From positions 1-64,000 of the forward strand of contig JAPLRR010000079.1 in the NCBI GenBank assembly GCA_026399075.1: a stretch of DNA of 64,000 nt. The letters are read 5' to 3'. The notes beneath the pieces were generated by a model. It was not told where the DNA came from, did no database searches, and saw only the letters and a program-made list of their open reading frames with translations. This DNA comes from Methylococcales bacterium (GTDB taxonomy: Bacteria > Pseudomonadota > Gammaproteobacteria > Methylococcales > Methylomonadaceae). Each line of letters opens with the position of its first letter. Within the stretch, counting starts at the first letter, position 1. Below are positions 28,591 to 39,900 of the stretch, piece by piece. The position numbers were made by a program, and so were the translations under genes.

Positions 28591-29209
28591 GGTTATGGCC
28601 TTTTTGCAAAAGTGCGATGTGGTGCCAGAATAATTTTTTATCTAAGCCGGCAGTCAATTGGGTAGTAATAATGAGTAAGGCGATAAACGCATACAAGCCC
28701 CAGCCAAATTGGAGCGGGGCTATTGCCATGAGTTTGACGCAAGCCACGATGATGCCCAGCATATAAACCTCCAACATGACCCACTCATCCAAGTGTTGCA
28801 TCCAGTGCATCCAGTGCACCAGAAAACGGTTGGGGCGGTTAAAATAAAGGTGTCCGCTGATCAGTAGCGACAAACTAAGATGCACTAATGGAAACAGGAT
28901 GCTGGCCAAAAATACCACAATGGCAACTGGCCACATGGATTCCTTAAATAAGGCGATGACCCCAGATAACAATATGCCGGTGTTGGCTGATCCCAAAACG
29001 GTTATGCCCACCATAGGCAACAATAAGCTAGGGAAAAATAATATGAAGCCAGCAATAGACAGGGCAAACGTGCGTTCGACACTTTGTTTTTTGGGGTGTG
29101 ACAGCAACAAGCCACAGCGTGGGCAATAAGCCTTTTCACCTAAACGGGGTGAGCTGTTGTTGAGCAATAAATCACACTCAGGGCAGGCATCGTAGTTTGT
29201 GCAATTCAT
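28580..29209 (-). CDS. pqiA: paraquat-inducible protein A (first half)
   Basis: MNCTNYDACPECDLLL...CPRCGLLLSHPKK; TM segments; overlaps the next pqiA ORF. Confidence 0.9.
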   Translation of the reverse strand: MNCTNYDACPECDLLLNNSSPRLGEKAYCPRCGLLLSHPKKQSVERTFALSIAGFILFFPSLLLPMVGITVLGSANTGILLSGVIALFKESMWPVAIVVFLASILFPLVHLSLSLLISGHLYFNRPNRFLVHWMHWMQHLDEWVMLEVYMLGIIVACVKLMAIAPLQFGWGLYAFIALLIITTQLTAGLDKKLFWHHIALLQKGHNHGR

Positions 29210-29368
29210 GGCTTTGGTGATATTGTCGGGGTGTTGGGTAGTTATACGATAATTGCAAAAATCTATCAAGTGTGGGCTATACCTGCACAAGTAAATCATA
29301 ACGCCACAACCCCGGGGTTGGTGGGCAGGATGGGGGCGAACCACCAAGCCTACCCACTAGTGTCCGTT

Positions 29369-29662
29369 TCAATTACAGCCTTTACTGTAACGGGTTTTGA
29401 CGCAGGTTTTGCCATTTGGGGCTTGAACGACACCCATGCCATTTTTGGTTATGGCTTGGCCACCATTGCTGGTTTGGGTTTTGGTTACGCCATTTTGGTT
29501 GGTCTCAGCTTTAAAGGCATTGCCAGTTTTGGCATTGTAACCAGCCGCTGCACTTTGGCCTTGGTCTGTAGCGCAAACAGTCTTGCCACGTAAATTAGTG
29601 ACGCAACCCGCATAAATCCCAGAAGTATAAAATAGGCAGGCTAAAATAACTAAAATTTTCAT
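29369..29662 (-). CDS. small secreted hypothetical protein
   Basis: signal peptide MKILVILACLFYTSGIYAG; 97 aa; Asn/Gly-rich. Confidence 0.6.
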   Translation of the reverse strand: MKILVILACLFYTSGIYAGCVTNLRGKTVCATDQGQSAAAGYNAKTGNAFKAETNQNGVTKTQTSNGGQAITKNGMGVVQAPNGKTCVKTRYSKGCN

Positions 29663-29804
29663 AGCGGTCTCCGGTATATTGATTATTTTTTATTTTCAGG
29701 CTGGACATGTTGATCGTTCGCCGCCTGTTTTTACTTGGGTATCCCCTGATGCATAAGGTGAGCAGGCGTTAATAGACACTGCGCGGCCTAAAAATAAGTT
29801 TTTG

Positions 29805-29828
29805 TAGGTGCGGCTTAAACCGCACCTA
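29805..29828. repeat. palindrome TAGGTGCGG-CTTAAA-CCGCACCTA
   Basis: perfect 9-bp arms. Confidence 0.8.
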
Positions 29829-29926
29829 ACTGATGACAATAGTTAGTATTTGCCCACGGTGACAAACTCAACAATTGACCGTTTTAAGTTTATCCCGTCC
29901 TACATGAATAGCAAAAGATTGTTGGC

Positions 29927-30616
29927 TTATTGGGGGGTACCAGACGACAAAGAGGCCAACCGGTTAGTTGTTAGTTCAGCCCATTTGTTGATGGCATTTT
30001 CAGCATCACCCCATTGCCATTGAAAACCCGTAGTGATTGAGCCGCCACCAATTCGTTTGTCCACGGCCAAAGCCAGCACTTGGCCTGAAACCGAGTCGGT
30101 CAATTTGGCTTCACCTTGTGCCCCGCCCACAAATGGGAAGGTGCCTGTAGCCAAATATTTGAGGTTCGCTAGCATATGGGCTTGCGGGATGATCATTGAG
30201 ATGCTGCGCAGGACAGGTGTGGCTGCTTCGGCATCGACTATGGCGATGTCAATCTTCATGACACCAGGGCCTGGTTGGTCAACAACCTGGAATTTTTGGC
30301 TAATCTGCGCCTTAAGTTGTTGGTGGGTATAATTGACCAACATGTGTTGGTCTGCGGCGGAAACTTGCGTGCTGCTGCCCCCCCAAAATGTTACCGGGTC
30401 TATCATGACCTTGGTGTACTGGCCCCATTGTACAGCGGGATTAATGTAGCGTAGCCCTGCTTGGTCATTTCCGCCAGCGGTGAGTAAAGCGCAATCATTG
30501 GCAAGGAATGCGCAGTTCATGTCGGCTTGGTTGATGGCCACTTTTTCAGTGGTGGTGCAAGCACTTAGTGCGATAAGGCTGAGGCCTAACAAAGCTTTAA
30601 CAGAGGAATTGCTCAT
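29927..30616 (-). CDS. DUF3313-like lipoprotein
   Basis: lipobox LSACTTT; AIVDAEAATPVLRSISMIIPQAHM...DSVSGQVLALAVDKRIGGG. Confidence 0.78.
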   Translation of the reverse strand: MSNSSVKALLGLSLIALSACTTTEKVAINQADMNCAFLANDCALLTAGGNDQAGLRYINPAVQWGQYTKVMIDPVTFWGGSSTQVSAADQHMLVNYTHQQLKAQISQKFQVVDQPGPGVMKIDIAIVDAEAATPVLRSISMIIPQAHMLANLKYLATGTFPFVGGAQGEAKLTDSVSGQVLALAVDKRIGGGSITTGFQWQWGDAENAINKWAELTTNRLASLSSGTPQ

Positions 30617-30681
30617 AAGTGTTCTCCTTATGGTTTGGTTAAAAATGGTGGGCAATAAACATTGCCCACCGACAGAAAAAA

Positions 30682-32316
30682 TTACTGCCCTTGGTGTTGC
30701 TTCATAGCTTCTTCAATCTTCGCTTTGACTGCTTCGAGGTTGAAGCTAGCGCCTTTTTGCATAGGCGGATAGTCGATGGCTGTCATCGCCAGTTTTGCCA
30801 CTTGTTGCTGTACAAAGACAAAACGCCAGAACTCATATTGGAACCATTGGAAGTAATTTTCTGAACCGTTTAACGTCCCGTTTGCAGGGAAATCCAAGCG
30901 CTCGAAAGGGTCTAGGCGAAGGTTAGTCAGTACAGGCGCGTCAACATGGTCTTTAGCGCCAATCCAACCGCCAGGCTGGTCAATGAAGCGGTATTTGTAG
31001 TCGTCTATGCGCACAGCCCCTAAAGTGCTTTCACCAAAATAGAAAATTTCGTGGCGGTTCGACGGCCCTTTGCCGGTAATCAAGTCCAGTTGGTTGTAGC
31101 CATCCAGATGCACTTTGTATTTGGAGTCGCCGACTTTCTTGCCCTGTTTCAGTTCATCAATAATGCTAGGGTCGCCTGCCGCTGCAACCAGCGTGGGGAA
31201 CCAGTCTAAACCAGAAAAGATACCATTTTCAACTTTGCCTGCGGGTACTTTACCAGGCCAGCGAATAATCGCGGGCGCCCGGAAGCCCCCTTCAAAGATT
31301 GTGCCTTTTTGGCCCCGAAAAGGCGTGTTGCCGCCATCAGGCCAAGTGAAGGTTTCGGTGCCGTTGTCGGTGGTGAACACCACGATGGTATTGTCATCAA
31401 CGCCCATTTCTTTGAGCTTGTTCATCACAATGCCGACATCATCATCCAGCTGTGCCATGCCTGCTTCATGGATAGACCAGCCGTTTTGTGCGTTACGCAA
31501 GGCCTGATACTTTTCTGAGAGGTGGGTGACAATGTGCATGCGCGTTGGGTTAAGCCAGAGGAAGAACGGTTTGCCATCGGCTTTGGCCTTTTCAACAAAA
31601 GCGATAGCCTTGTCACGGATTTCGTCATCCACGGTTTCCATGCGTTTGGGGTAAAGTGTCCCGGCATCTTCGATTTTCTGTTTGCCAATTTTGCCCCAAC
31701 GTGGCATCACGGTTGCATCATCTTTAGTGGTGGCCCAACTATGCACCATGTTGCGTGGACCGACTTTGTCCTTTAGATCTTGCGGGTAATTGGGATGGGC
31801 GGGGTCTTCCATGGCATCCAGGTGGTACAAATAGCCAAAGAATTCATCAAAGCCATGGACAGTCGGCAAAAACTCATTCAAATCACCCAAATGGTTTTTA
31901 CCAAATTGGCCGGTGGCGTAACCCATCGATTTAAGGGTTGTGGCAATAGTGACAGCCTCTTTAGGGAGGCCAATGGGCGACCCTGCTTGACCGACTGTGG
32001 TCATACCCGTGCGGATAGGCAGTTCGCCCGTGATGAAGCTGGCGCGGCCTGCGGTACAGCTGGCTTCTGCATAATAGTCGGTAAAGCGCATCCCTTCGGT
32101 GGCCAGTTTGTCAAGGTTAGGGGTGCGCCCTGCCATCATGCCCTGGTGATAAGCACCAATGTTGAACCAACCGATGTCATCACCCATAATAACAACGATA
32201 TTAGGTTTGGTGCTTTCAGCCGCTTGCGTAACATTGACAAACAAACCAGCCGCCAACAAGGCTAATGCCATTGTTGCTGGTTTAACAAGGCGTTGTCGCC
32301 GAGGTATCGTAATCAT
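30682..32316 (-). CDS. arylsulfatase
   Basis: NIVVIMGDDIGWFNIGAYH; FGly motif CTAGRASFITGE; GKNHLGD; FTTDNGTE; RBS AGGAA before the ATG at 32316. Confidence 0.95.
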   Translation of the reverse strand: MITIPRRQRLVKPATMALALLAAGLFVNVTQAAESTKPNIVVIMGDDIGWFNIGAYHQGMMAGRTPNLDKLATEGMRFTDYYAEASCTAGRASFITGELPIRTGMTTVGQAGSPIGLPKEAVTIATTLKSMGYATGQFGKNHLGDLNEFLPTVHGFDEFFGYLYHLDAMEDPAHPNYPQDLKDKVGPRNMVHSWATTKDDATVMPRWGKIGKQKIEDAGTLYPKRMETVDDEIRDKAIAFVEKAKADGKPFFLWLNPTRMHIVTHLSEKYQALRNAQNGWSIHEAGMAQLDDDVGIVMNKLKEMGVDDNTIVVFTTDNGTETFTWPDGGNTPFRGQKGTIFEGGFRAPAIIRWPGKVPAGKVENGIFSGLDWFPTLVAAAGDPSIIDELKQGKKVGDSKYKVHLDGYNQLDLITGKGPSNRHEIFYFGESTLGAVRIDDYKYRFIDQPGGWIGAKDHVDAPVLTNLRLDPFERLDFPANGTLNGSENYFQWFQYEFWRFVFVQQQVAKLAMTAIDYPPMQKGASFNLEAVKAKIEEAMKQHQGQ

Positions 32317-32663
32317 AGTGTTATTCCTGTTGGTGGAAGGGAACGCATGCCTTGCGTTAAAGGTTTCCTGCTTTGATAATAACAACACTATAAACGAAGT
32401 GCTATAGGACTTTAGGCCTAGTCCGCAGCTTTGGGCTTCTGTTGAAAAATGGGTTGAATATTTCACTGGTAAAAGTAAGCTTAACAAAACAAGTAGCTTG
32501 GATGGGCCACCAAGTCCATAGCGTGTTGAGATTGCAGTCAAAGATTGGCTTGCAACAAGACGTTTGGGCAGGCATACAACTCGGTCTGCGTTGATTACCA
32601 AGTCCTCGTTATAACCTTTCCTTAAGTTTGGGAGTTTTGGTCTATGCCAAAAATAAATAGCTG

Positions 32664-34514
32664 ATGAGTTGGGTTACCGTAATTTGGTCGATGCTGGTGG
32701 CGGTTAGTCTGACCTTAGCCTTGCAACATCTGTTTATTTGGCTTATCCAAGCCCGGCAGTGGGCGCACTTGGCCTTGTCATTAACCGCCTTGGCGGTGGC
32801 TATTATGATCGGTATGGAATATTCAGGTATGAGGGCAGCTAACGTTAACCAGTTGGCAACCATATTACGTTGGGTCCATCTGCCTTTTTTTGTTACTTTT
32901 GTGGCGATGATTTACTTTGTACGCCACTACTTTGGGGTCGGGCGATTATGGCTGGCGTGGACAGCTTGTGGTTTACGGCTGTTTGTTCTGGTCATCAATT
33001 TCACCACCGGACAAAACCTGTTTTTTAAGGAAATCACCCATCTCAAGCCCCTAGTGGTTTTTGGCGGGGAAACCGTCGTGATAGCCCAAGGGGTACTTAA
33101 CCCATGGTATGTCATCGGCCCCATCAGCATTCTGGCGCTAGTGGTGTTTGTGCTGGATGCCTCTTTGATGTTGTGGCGTAAAGGCGGGGGGGCGGGTCGC
33201 TTGTTCGTTTTTAACAGCATCACCTTTTTCATGTTGGCGGCAGTGGTCCACTTAGGCTTGGTCAATGCCGGCTTACTCAATTCGCCCTACTTGGTTAGCT
33301 TGTCCTTCATGCCCGCGCTCATCGCGATGTCGTATACGTTAAGCTACGATGTGATGCGCTCGGTAAAGCTTGCCGACCAATTGCAGGCCAGCGAAACCGA
33401 GCTACGTAAAAATGAGCAACGCATGGCGCTTGCGATAAGTGCCGCTGAATTGGGTGTGTGGGAATGGGATGTTGTCCACGATGAAATATGGAGCAATGAT
33501 AAAGGCCGCGCCTTGTTCGGTATACCAGGGCGGGAACGGATCAGTTTCAGCCGCTTTTTGGGTACGCTACACAAGGATGATCGTGCCCTCCTAAAATGCA
33601 GGGTAGATCAATCTCTGGCAGGTGGTGGGGATTATGAAGGTGAATATCGTGTTGTGCTGCCGGATGGGCAAATACGTTGGTTTACCACCCATTCCCATCT
33701 TGAGTTTGACAGTCACCATTGTCCTTTGCGTATGTATGGTGTTTCAATTGATATTACCCAACGCAAACAAGCAGCACAGGCTTTGATAAAACAAGGTAAC
33801 AAACAGACCCATCTGGCACGCGCAACTTTGCTGGGTGAGCTGTCCATGGCTTTGGCGCATGAGTTGAACCAGCCTTTGGCGGCGATTCTCAGTAATGCCC
33901 AAGCGGCGCAGCGTTTTTTGCTGAGAAAAGAAAGCCAGCTTTGTGAGGTGCAGGAGATTCTCGAAGACATCATTGCCGATAACAAACGCGCCAGTGAAGT
34001 CATCCTGCGTTTACGCTTATTATTAAGGAACGATGAAGTGCAATATCAGCGGCTGGACATCAATGAAGTCGTCGCAGATGTTGTAAAGCTGGTGCGCTTT
34101 GATTTGGAGGGGAGGCATATTAGCATAACAACAACTCTTGCCGAGCAGTTGCCCACTGTCCTCGGTGACCAAGTGTTGCTCCAGCAGGTATTGCTTAATT
34201 TGATTTTAAACGGCAGTGATGCGGCGGCCTCTGTTAGCCATGTTGACCAAACCAGTATCAGTATACGGACGTGTTGTGACGGCAACGTGGTTAAGGTGTG
34301 TGTCGGCGACCAAGGGCCAGGCATCACCACTAAGGATATGGCGCATATTTTTGAGCCGTTTTTTACCACCAAGCCCCATGGCTTGGGCTTGGGGCTTTCC
34401 ATTTGCCGCACTTTGATTAAATCCCATAATGGCCAGCTTTGGGCAGAAAACAACCCTGATGGTGGCGCAAACTTTTATTTTACGTTACCCGCTTATTTTT
34501 GTGAAAGAAGATGA
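32664..34514 (+). CDS. membrane sensor histidine kinase with multi-TM N-terminus and PAS domain
   Basis: GELSMALAHELNQPLAAILSNAQAAQRFL H-box; GDQGPGI and HGLGLGLSICRTLI ATPase motifs. Confidence 0.93.
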   Translation: MSWVTVIWSMLVAVSLTLALQHLFIWLIQARQWAHLALSLTALAVAIMIGMEYSGMRAANVNQLATILRWVHLPFFVTFVAMIYFVRHYFGVGRLWLAWTACGLRLFVLVINFTTGQNLFFKEITHLKPLVVFGGETVVIAQGVLNPWYVIGPISILALVVFVLDASLMLWRKGGGAGRLFVFNSITFFMLAAVVHLGLVNAGLLNSPYLVSLSFMPALIAMSYTLSYDVMRSVKLADQLQASETELRKNEQRMALAISAAELGVWEWDVVHDEIWSNDKGRALFGIPGRERISFSRFLGTLHKDDRALLKCRVDQSLAGGGDYEGEYRVVLPDGQIRWFTTHSHLEFDSHHCPLRMYGVSIDITQRKQAAQALIKQGNKQTHLARATLLGELSMALAHELNQPLAAILSNAQAAQRFLLRKESQLCEVQEILEDIIADNKRASEVILRLRLLLRNDEVQYQRLDINEVVADVVKLVRFDLEGRHISITTTLAEQLPTVLGDQVLLQQVLLNLILNGSDAAASVSHVDQTSISIRTCCDGNVVKVCVGDQGPGITTKDMAHIFEPFFTTKPHGLGLGLSICRTLIKSHNGQLWAENNPDGGANFYFTLPAYFCERR

Positions 34515-35149
34515 ACGACTCTATAGCCACTGTATTTATTGTTGACGACGACCCTTCCGTTGTTAAAGCCCTTGCACGTTTGTTGCGTTCAGCGGGCTTT
34601 AATACCGCCACTTTTGCCTCGGCAGAAGCATTTTTGGCCCTTTACGATAAAGACGCACCGGGATGTTTGGTGCTTGATGTCGCTATGCCGGGTATGAATG
34701 GCTTGGAACTGCAACAGGCGCTCATTGCGCTAGGCAGCGAATTGCCCATTATATTTTTGACCGGCAACGGCGACATTCCCATGAGTGTGCGTGCCATAAA
34801 GCAAGGGGCGGTTGATTTTCTCACCAAGCCGGTACATGACATTGACTTGATTGCCGCCATCCATGAGGGTTTTAAGCGGGATGAAATTACGCGTCAGGCC
34901 CGCATCACATTGAATGGGCTGCAACAGCGTTTGGCTTTGCTGACACCCCGTGAGTTGGAAGTTATGGGCCATGTCGTGTCCGGCAAAAAAAACAAGCAAA
35001 TCGCCGACATCTTGGGTACGGCGGAAAAGACCATAAAAATTCACCGCGCCCATTTGCTGATGAAATTACAAGTGAAATCATTGCCCGAATTGGTGAAGCT
35101 GGCTGAACAACTGGGGGTGGTTGCCGGGACAAACAACCTGTTTATTTAA
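34511..35149 (+). CDS. FixJ-family response regulator (REC + LuxR HTH)
   Basis: VFIVDDDPSVVKALARLL, VLDVAMPGMNGLELQ, LTPRELEVMGHVVSGKKNKQIADILGTAEKTIKIHRAHLL; 4-bp overlap with the kinase. Confidence 0.95.
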   Translation: MNDSIATVFIVDDDPSVVKALARLLRSAGFNTATFASAEAFLALYDKDAPGCLVLDVAMPGMNGLELQQALIALGSELPIIFLTGNGDIPMSVRAIKQGAVDFLTKPVHDIDLIAAIHEGFKRDEITRQARITLNGLQQRLALLTPRELEVMGHVVSGKKNKQIADILGTAEKTIKIHRAHLLMKLQVKSLPELVKLAEQLGVVAGTNNLFI

Positions 35150-35240
35150 GCAAAGATTTGCTAAGGGTCTGTGGAAAATGAATACAGGCCATCATCCGTG
35201 CAGCTAAGTTTGCACTTGTTTTTATACAGAGGTATAGACT

Positions 35241-35828
35241 TTGGTTGCACACAAGACAAAATGCGCCTGGGCGCTCGCCAGCGCTTTGGAAGAGACTTAC
35301 CACGATCTTGAGTGGGGTGTGCCGGTGCATGACGACCGGTTGTTGTTTGAAATGCTGACTTTAGAAGGTGCCCAAGCGGGATTAAGTTGGTTGACCATCC
35401 TCAAAAAACGCGCTGCTTACCAAGCAGCCTTCGACAATTTTGATGTCCATGCCATCGCCCGTTATGACGAAGACAAAATTAATGCGCTGATGGCAAATCT
35501 TGGCATTGTCAGGCATCGGTTAAAGATTAATTCAGTGGTCAGCAATGCGCGGGCTGTTTTAAAGGTGTTGGACAGCTATGAAAGCTTTAATGACTACCTT
35601 TGGTTATTTATCGATGACAGGCCACAACAGTGTGACTGGCAAACGGCGGCTGAAATTCCAAGCAGCAACCGTGTTTCCGAACTTATGAGCCGGGATTTAA
35701 AAAAGCGCGGCTTTAAATTTGTCGGCAGCACCATTTGCTATGCGTTCATGCAGGCCACAGGCATGGTCAATGACCATACCACCGATTGTTTTAGGCACGA
35801 ACCAATAAAATTGGCTAATCTACCTTGA
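35241..35828 (+). CDS. tag: DNA-3-methyladenine glycosylase I
   Basis: YHDLEWGVPVHDDRLLFEMLTLEGAQAGLSWLTILKKRAAYQAAFDNF; FVGSTICYAFMQATGMVNDHTTDCFRH. Confidence 0.95.
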   Translation: MVAHKTKCAWALASALEETYHDLEWGVPVHDDRLLFEMLTLEGAQAGLSWLTILKKRAAYQAAFDNFDVHAIARYDEDKINALMANLGIVRHRLKINSVVSNARAVLKVLDSYESFNDYLWLFIDDRPQQCDWQTAAEIPSSNRVSELMSRDLKKRGFKFVGSTICYAFMQATGMVNDHTTDCFRHEPIKLANLP

Positions 35829-36163
35829 AATTTTGGAGAAATAGACTACCCTTATTAGTTGATATAACTGCTTGATAGATATGGCGCTAATGATGCACAG
35901 TTTAGGTGCAACTTAGGCTGGGGTAGGCTGCTTCTGAATTATCCGCCCACGGTATCTAAAATCGCTTGCCCCCCCCTTAAACAGGAAAAATGGCCAAGGG
36001 TAAGCCGGAATAAGCGGAATTTGGCAGCAGCGGGAACGCTTCCCTTTGCAAGCCCCATCGCGATTTCCAAGTAAGCCGCAGGCCCCAGCCTTCCGGTATA
36101 GGGGTTTAAACCGGGTTGTAAAGTACCCGATAACGTTAATTTGAATTTATAAGGATTACCCCG

Positions 36164-36604
36164 ATGCGCTACCTGCACACCATGATCCGTGTCAGTGACT
36201 TGCAAGCTTCGCTGGATTTTTATTGCGCCAAGCTTGGCTTGATAGAAAGCCACCGCTATGAAAGCGAGCCCGGGCGGTTTACGCTGATTTATCTTTATGC
36301 CCCGGAAGATGCGGGGCAGGCGCTCAACAATCAAGCCCCCTTAATAGAGCTGACTTATAACTGGGATACCGAAGATTACGGGGGAGGGCGCAACTTTGGG
36401 CATCTTGCCTTTGAAGTCGATAATATCTACGAAACATGCCGAAAACTACAAGATGCCGGTGTCTTGATCAACCGCCCGCCGCGTGACGGGCACATGGCTT
36501 TTGTCCGTTCACCTGATGCCATTTCCATAGAGTTTTTGCAAAAAGGCCAGCCGCTAGCCCCCCAAGAGCCTTGGGTGTCTATGGGGAATGTGGGGGTTTG
36601 GTGA
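36164..36604 (+). CDS. gloA: lactoylglutathione lyase (VOC family)
   Basis: [86 protein letters not shown]. Confidence 0.93.
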   Translation: MRYLHTMIRVSDLQASLDFYCAKLGLIESHRYESEPGRFTLIYLYAPEDAGQALNNQAPLIELTYNWDTEDYGGGRNFGHLAFEVDNIYETCRKLQDAGVLINRPPRDGHMAFVRSPDAISIEFLQKGQPLAPQEPWVSMGNVGVW

Positions 36605-36946
36605 GTTTCAGCAGCTCTAAGCCTTGATATGGTTCAAGGTATTATGTGTAGCCGTTTATTTGGCTTTGGCATCCAAATGGCTAGAAGTTGCCTAACGCGC
36701 CTAATTAATTGATGTTTTTACTATCGGCGCAGGCGGTTGACTTAGGAGTCTTCGGCAACTAAAGGTTTGCAGTGAGTTAACTGGCTGTTATCCGGTTAGC
36801 GTGCTAGCTTAAACAACTTTGGCATTGCGTTATCGTAGGGGCAGTGGTTGTGAATTGCCCAGCTAAGACCAACTACGTTAACAGCCGATGATCAGGTTAC
36901 TTTCTTCCAAAGCATTATTATTAGTGCGTAGTAGGTAGGTGTAGTG

Positions 36947-39900
36947 ATGGCGATAAAGGGTAAACGTTTTTTGTCAGTAGTCATTAACTTGTTATTCGTT
37001 TTTTTGGCGGTGGTTACGGATGTCAGCTCTGCCCCTATTTTGCGTATGGAGGTGGGGCAGCATACCGCCATTATTAACCGGATGGCGGTTGACAAGGAAG
37101 CCAAGTTGTTGGCAACGGTAGCGGATGATAAAACCCTGCGGTTGTGGAATTTGCCAGAAGGTACACTTTACACCACTCTGCGTGTCCCTATCGATGAACA
37201 GTTAAAAGGCGCTTTGTATGCCGTTGCTGTCTCCCCTGATGGTAAAACTGTCATTACGGCAGGGGAAACAATGGATGACCAGAAAAAATTTTCCCTTTAT
37301 GTCTTTGATGTCGAAAAGCGGGTTTTAAAAGCCCGTATTGCCAACCTTCCCAGCGCCATTTTTCATTTGGCTTATTCTAAAGACGGTAAACAGTTTGCCG
37401 CCGCCTTTTCGGGTGGCTTTGGTCTGCGTGTGTGGGATAGCCAAACTGGCAAACTGCTGGCTCAAGACCCCGATTATTCTGAACGCAGCAATTGGTTGGA
37501 TTTTAGCGCGGCTGGTTTGTTGGCCACAGTTTCCCATGATGGTTATGTACGGCTTTACGATGGGCAGTACAAACTGCTTCAAAAAGCCATGCTGAACCCC
37601 CAAGGGAAACCCAGTTCAATTTCGTTTTCAGGCAATGGGCAATTGCTGGCCATTGGTTATGCCAATTTATTGCAAGTGGATATTATTGACCTAAACCTGA
37701 AACCCGTGGCTACTTTACCTGTGGAAAACCTGACGGGTACCAGCGCGTCGATAGTTGAGTGGCAACAAGACAGCAATACGGCCTTGTATGCGGCGGGAGA
37801 CATGAAGACTGCCCAAGGGCGATATGTCATCCGGCATTGGCAGGACATAGGTTCAGCAACCAAAAATTATCGTGATGTGGAAGTCAGCGGCAATATCGTG
37901 ACGGATATTATTGCTTTGCCTAACACTAACGACACTAAAATTGATGTCTTGTTTTCCAGTGCTGACCCCGCTTGGGGAAGCTTGAAAAATGACAGTATGG
38001 TGTATAACAGCCACGCCAACTTATGGGATGCGCGTTTAGTTGAATTGCCCGGAAAAACCTTTGCCATTTCTGAGGACGGTCTGAAAATCGCCTATTCACA
38101 GCATCCAGATGGTGATGATGTCAGTGTTTTCGATATTACCCGCTTAAGCTTGCAAAGCCCTAGCGACAAAGAACTGATAAAGACCTTGTCGCCTGCCATT
38201 ACCGCTAAGCCACACCTTAAAATCACCCATTGGCAGCGTGATGTCCCCGAATTTAATGGGGTAAGGCGGGATTTTGAGGACTATGAAAAATCCTATGCCT
38301 TGGCTATGGAACCCAGTTCAGACCGAGCCTTGATCGGCACTAATTATAATTTGCGTTGGTATGATGGTCAGGGGAAGGCCATTAAAAAAATCCCCGTGAC
38401 TTCGGCTGTCTATGGACTCAGTATTGCAGGGAATGGCAAATTGGCGGTTGCCGCTTTAGGGGATGGGACTCTCCGTTGGTATAGCCTGAGCCCTGGGGAA
38501 GAATTGACCGAATTGGTGGTTTTGTTCCCTTACAACGATAGCAAGGATTGGATCGTTTGGACTAAAGAAGGTTTTTTTGGTAGTTCCGATGGTGGGGGGT
38601 ATCGGTTGGCGGGCTATCATTTAAATAAAGGTGAAACCAAACGACCCGAATGGATAGAATTCTCCCAAATATATCAAGTTTATTATGCACCCGAACTCAT
38701 TTTGCCCAAGTTGTTAAGGCAGGAAGATAAGATTAAGGCCAAGCTAAACACCATTGAAAATGTAGATGACCGCTTCAATAAAAATGCAGTGCCAATCATT
38801 GAACTGGTTGAATATTGCATAAGCCCTAATCATACCGACACCAAAGGTTTTATCAGGACATCACTGGCTAATGAAGTTAAGACGGCAGACTTAGGGTTTA
38901 TGGAAAAGGTCAAGTTGCTCTTGAAGGCCATTGTTGCTTGGATAGACGCATTGTTTGGGGCAGCGCCGCCTGAGTTGGCGCAGCCCGTCCCCCAATTGGC
39001 AAGTGCCGATCCCCTACCCAAAAATCCTATTTGTTACCCCATTACCGGCCAAGGGCAAACCCGGGGGTTTGTCCGTAAAGAAAAAATCCAGGCTACGGTT
39101 TTCCGTAACCAATTGGCCAATAACACTGGCGCTATAGACCTGCATTACGTGGTAAAGCCTAGGGATGGCGGCGTGGGCGATATAGACATTTATGTGAACG
39201 GGCAAATTCAACATAGCCAAAAACAAGTCCAGGCTCTGGCATCTACTGGGCAAACCTTTACCCAAACTATCGCACTAAAAGAAGGTGAAAATGAAATATC
39301 CGTTCATGCTTATGAAAAATCCGGGGGAACTGCCGCCATTTCAGATGCGTTGGACTTGATTAACCCCGCTATACCAAACCGTTCCGCCGAAACAGAAGCG
39401 GCTGATAAGCCAAGGTTGATCGTGGTGGCTGTGGCTATTGACCATTACCAAGCCCCGAACGCCTTGAAATACGCCGTTAAAGATTCTAAGGATTTTTTAG
39501 CCACCGTCAGCGCCAAAAAGAGCCATTCGTATGCTGAGGTTCTGCCATTTCCTTTATTTGATGAGCAGGCGACCTTGGCGAACATAGAAGCGACGTTTGA
39601 TAAAATCGCGGGGCTTATCAATAAGAATGATACCGTTTTGATATATTTGTCTGGACACGGCTTGCGCGATGAGCGGGATTTTTATTTTATACCTTATGAA
39701 GTCAACGACGATAAGCTTGACGAAACGGCATTGTCACAAGGGATTTTAAAGAAAAATATTGCCAAACTATCAATAAGCAACCGGATTTTTATATTTTTGG
39801 ATTCCTGCCATTCAGGAGCGGTTGATTTCGATGGCATTGCCAACGAGGTCACCAGTTTTGACAAAATCAAGCACCAGCTTGGTGATAATGTGTTCATTTT

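Noticed and set aside
32317-32601. N-terminal extension of the sulfatase ORF (MVINADRVV...)
   Set aside because: An ATG with good RBS and a signal peptide begins at 32316; the extension looks non-coding.
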